NCBI RefSeq assembly: GCF_003367175.1
Contig: NZ_QRGA01000003.1
Location: 186,681-250,680 of the forward strand
DNA from: Trinickia dinghuensis
Lineage (GTDB): Bacteria > Pseudomonadota > Gammaproteobacteria > Burkholderiales > Burkholderiaceae
Length of the DNA stretch: 64,000 bases
Direction: 5' to 3'
Shown: piece by piece, positions 63,198-64,000 of the stretch
Position numbering within the stretch: the first letter of the stretch is position 1
How the letters are laid out: every line of letters begins with the position of its first letter
Notes under the pieces: generated by a model
The model's input: only the letters and a program-made list of their open reading frames with translations
Databases searched by the model: none
Told to the model about the DNA's origin: nothing
Translations under genes and position numbers: made by a program

Positions 63198-64000
63198 TTA
63201 CGCCCCGTAGGCAAAGGCGAGCCACGCGCGCGCGACAAGCGCGCCGACGCCCACAGCCACACCGAACAGCAACAGTGCCTGCAGAAGCCGGTTCGTGCGT
63301 TTCTGCTCGAGCAGCAAAAGCCGGATCGCGGCATCGTGCGCGCCGCGCGGGCCGTCGTGCCCGTGCCGCTCCGCCAGCACGTGATGGACGAGGCGCGGCA
63401 GTTGCGGCAGCGTCTTGCTCCACTGCGGCATTTCCACTTTTAGCCGCTCGTACCATCCGCGCCAGCCGATCTGCTCGTTCATCCAGCGCTCGAGGTAAGG
63501 CTTGGCCGTCTTCCAAAGATCGAGTTCGGGATCGAGCGAGCGGCCGAGCCCCTCGACGTTGAGCATCGTCTTTTGCAGCAGCACGAGTTGCGGCTGAATC
63601 TCGACGTTGAAGCGGCGCGACGTCGAAAACAGCCGCAGCAGCACCTGCCCCAGCGAGATGTCTTTCAGCGCGCGATCGAAATACGGTTCGCAGACGGCTC
63701 GAATCGCACTTTCCAATTCTTCGACGCGGGTGGTGGGCGGCACCCACCCCGACTCCAAGTGCAGCGTGGCAACACGGTGGTAGTCGCGCTTGAAGAAGGC
63801 GAGGAAATTTTGCGCGAGATAGTTCTTATCGAAATCGGACAACGCCCCGATGATCCCGAAATCGAGCGCGATATAGCGGCCGAAATGGGAAGGGTTCAGG
63901 CTGACCTGGATATTGCCCGGGTGCATGTCCGCATGGAAGAAGCCGTCGCGGAACACCTGCGTGAAGAAAATCTCGACGCCTTCGCGCGCGAGCTTCGGGA
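63198..64000 (-). CDS. ubiB: UbiB family protein kinase-like (C-terminal part, truncated by window end)
   Basis: [21 protein letters not shown]...[24 protein letters not shown]; reading frame open to the window end. Confidence 0.94.
   Translation of the reverse strand, partial: PKLAREGVEIFFTQVFRDGFFHADMHPGNIQVSLNPSHFGRYIALDFGIIGALSDFDKNYLAQNFLAFFKRDYHRVATLHLESGWVPPTTRVEELESAIRAVCEPYFDRALKDISLGQVLLRLFSTSRRFNVEIQPQLVLLQKTMLNVEGLGRSLDPELDLWKTAKPYLERWMNEQIGWRGWYERLKVEMPQWSKTLPQLPRLVHHVLAERHGHDGPRGAHDAAIRLLLLEQKRTNRLLQALLLFGVAVGVGALVARAWLAFAYGA

Overview
GC-rich chromosomal window with Burkholderiaceae-type gene content (Paraburkholderia/Trinickia/Burkholderia-like, inferred from gene content and order only). 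Most of it is conserved housekeeping sequence. In order: dgoD tail; copD-like gene; tandem diheme and triheme cytochromes c; rhlE; ferritin-like gene; ggt divergent from glpR; glpD-glpK-glpF with GlpR-type operators; ribB with an upstream FMN riboswitch; miaB-phoH-ybeY-chaC; corC-lnt; glyQ-glyS-gmhB-plsC-ygjP; gloA; an EamA transporter; ksgA-pdxA-surA-lptD; amgK-murU; an ATM1-type ABC transporter; yciA; a PAS-GGDEF-EAL protein; fdhD and a nitrate-reductase-associated gene; a beta-oxidation operon with a TetR regulator; clsB-like gene; nudB; aspS-DUF502-fmdB; TPMT-like gene; ubiB tail. The one clearly accessory segment is about 31.0-33.3 kb. It holds a dyad- and repeat-rich promoter region, a secreted protein of unknown function, and a leaderless T4-lysozyme-like protein with a 19-aa (57-bp) tandem-repeat tail. 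I read this pair as a candidate peptidoglycan-targeting effector and periplasmic partner (possible immunity protein), and it is the best candidate for something undescribed. No tRNA, rRNA, CRISPR array or IS element was recognised.
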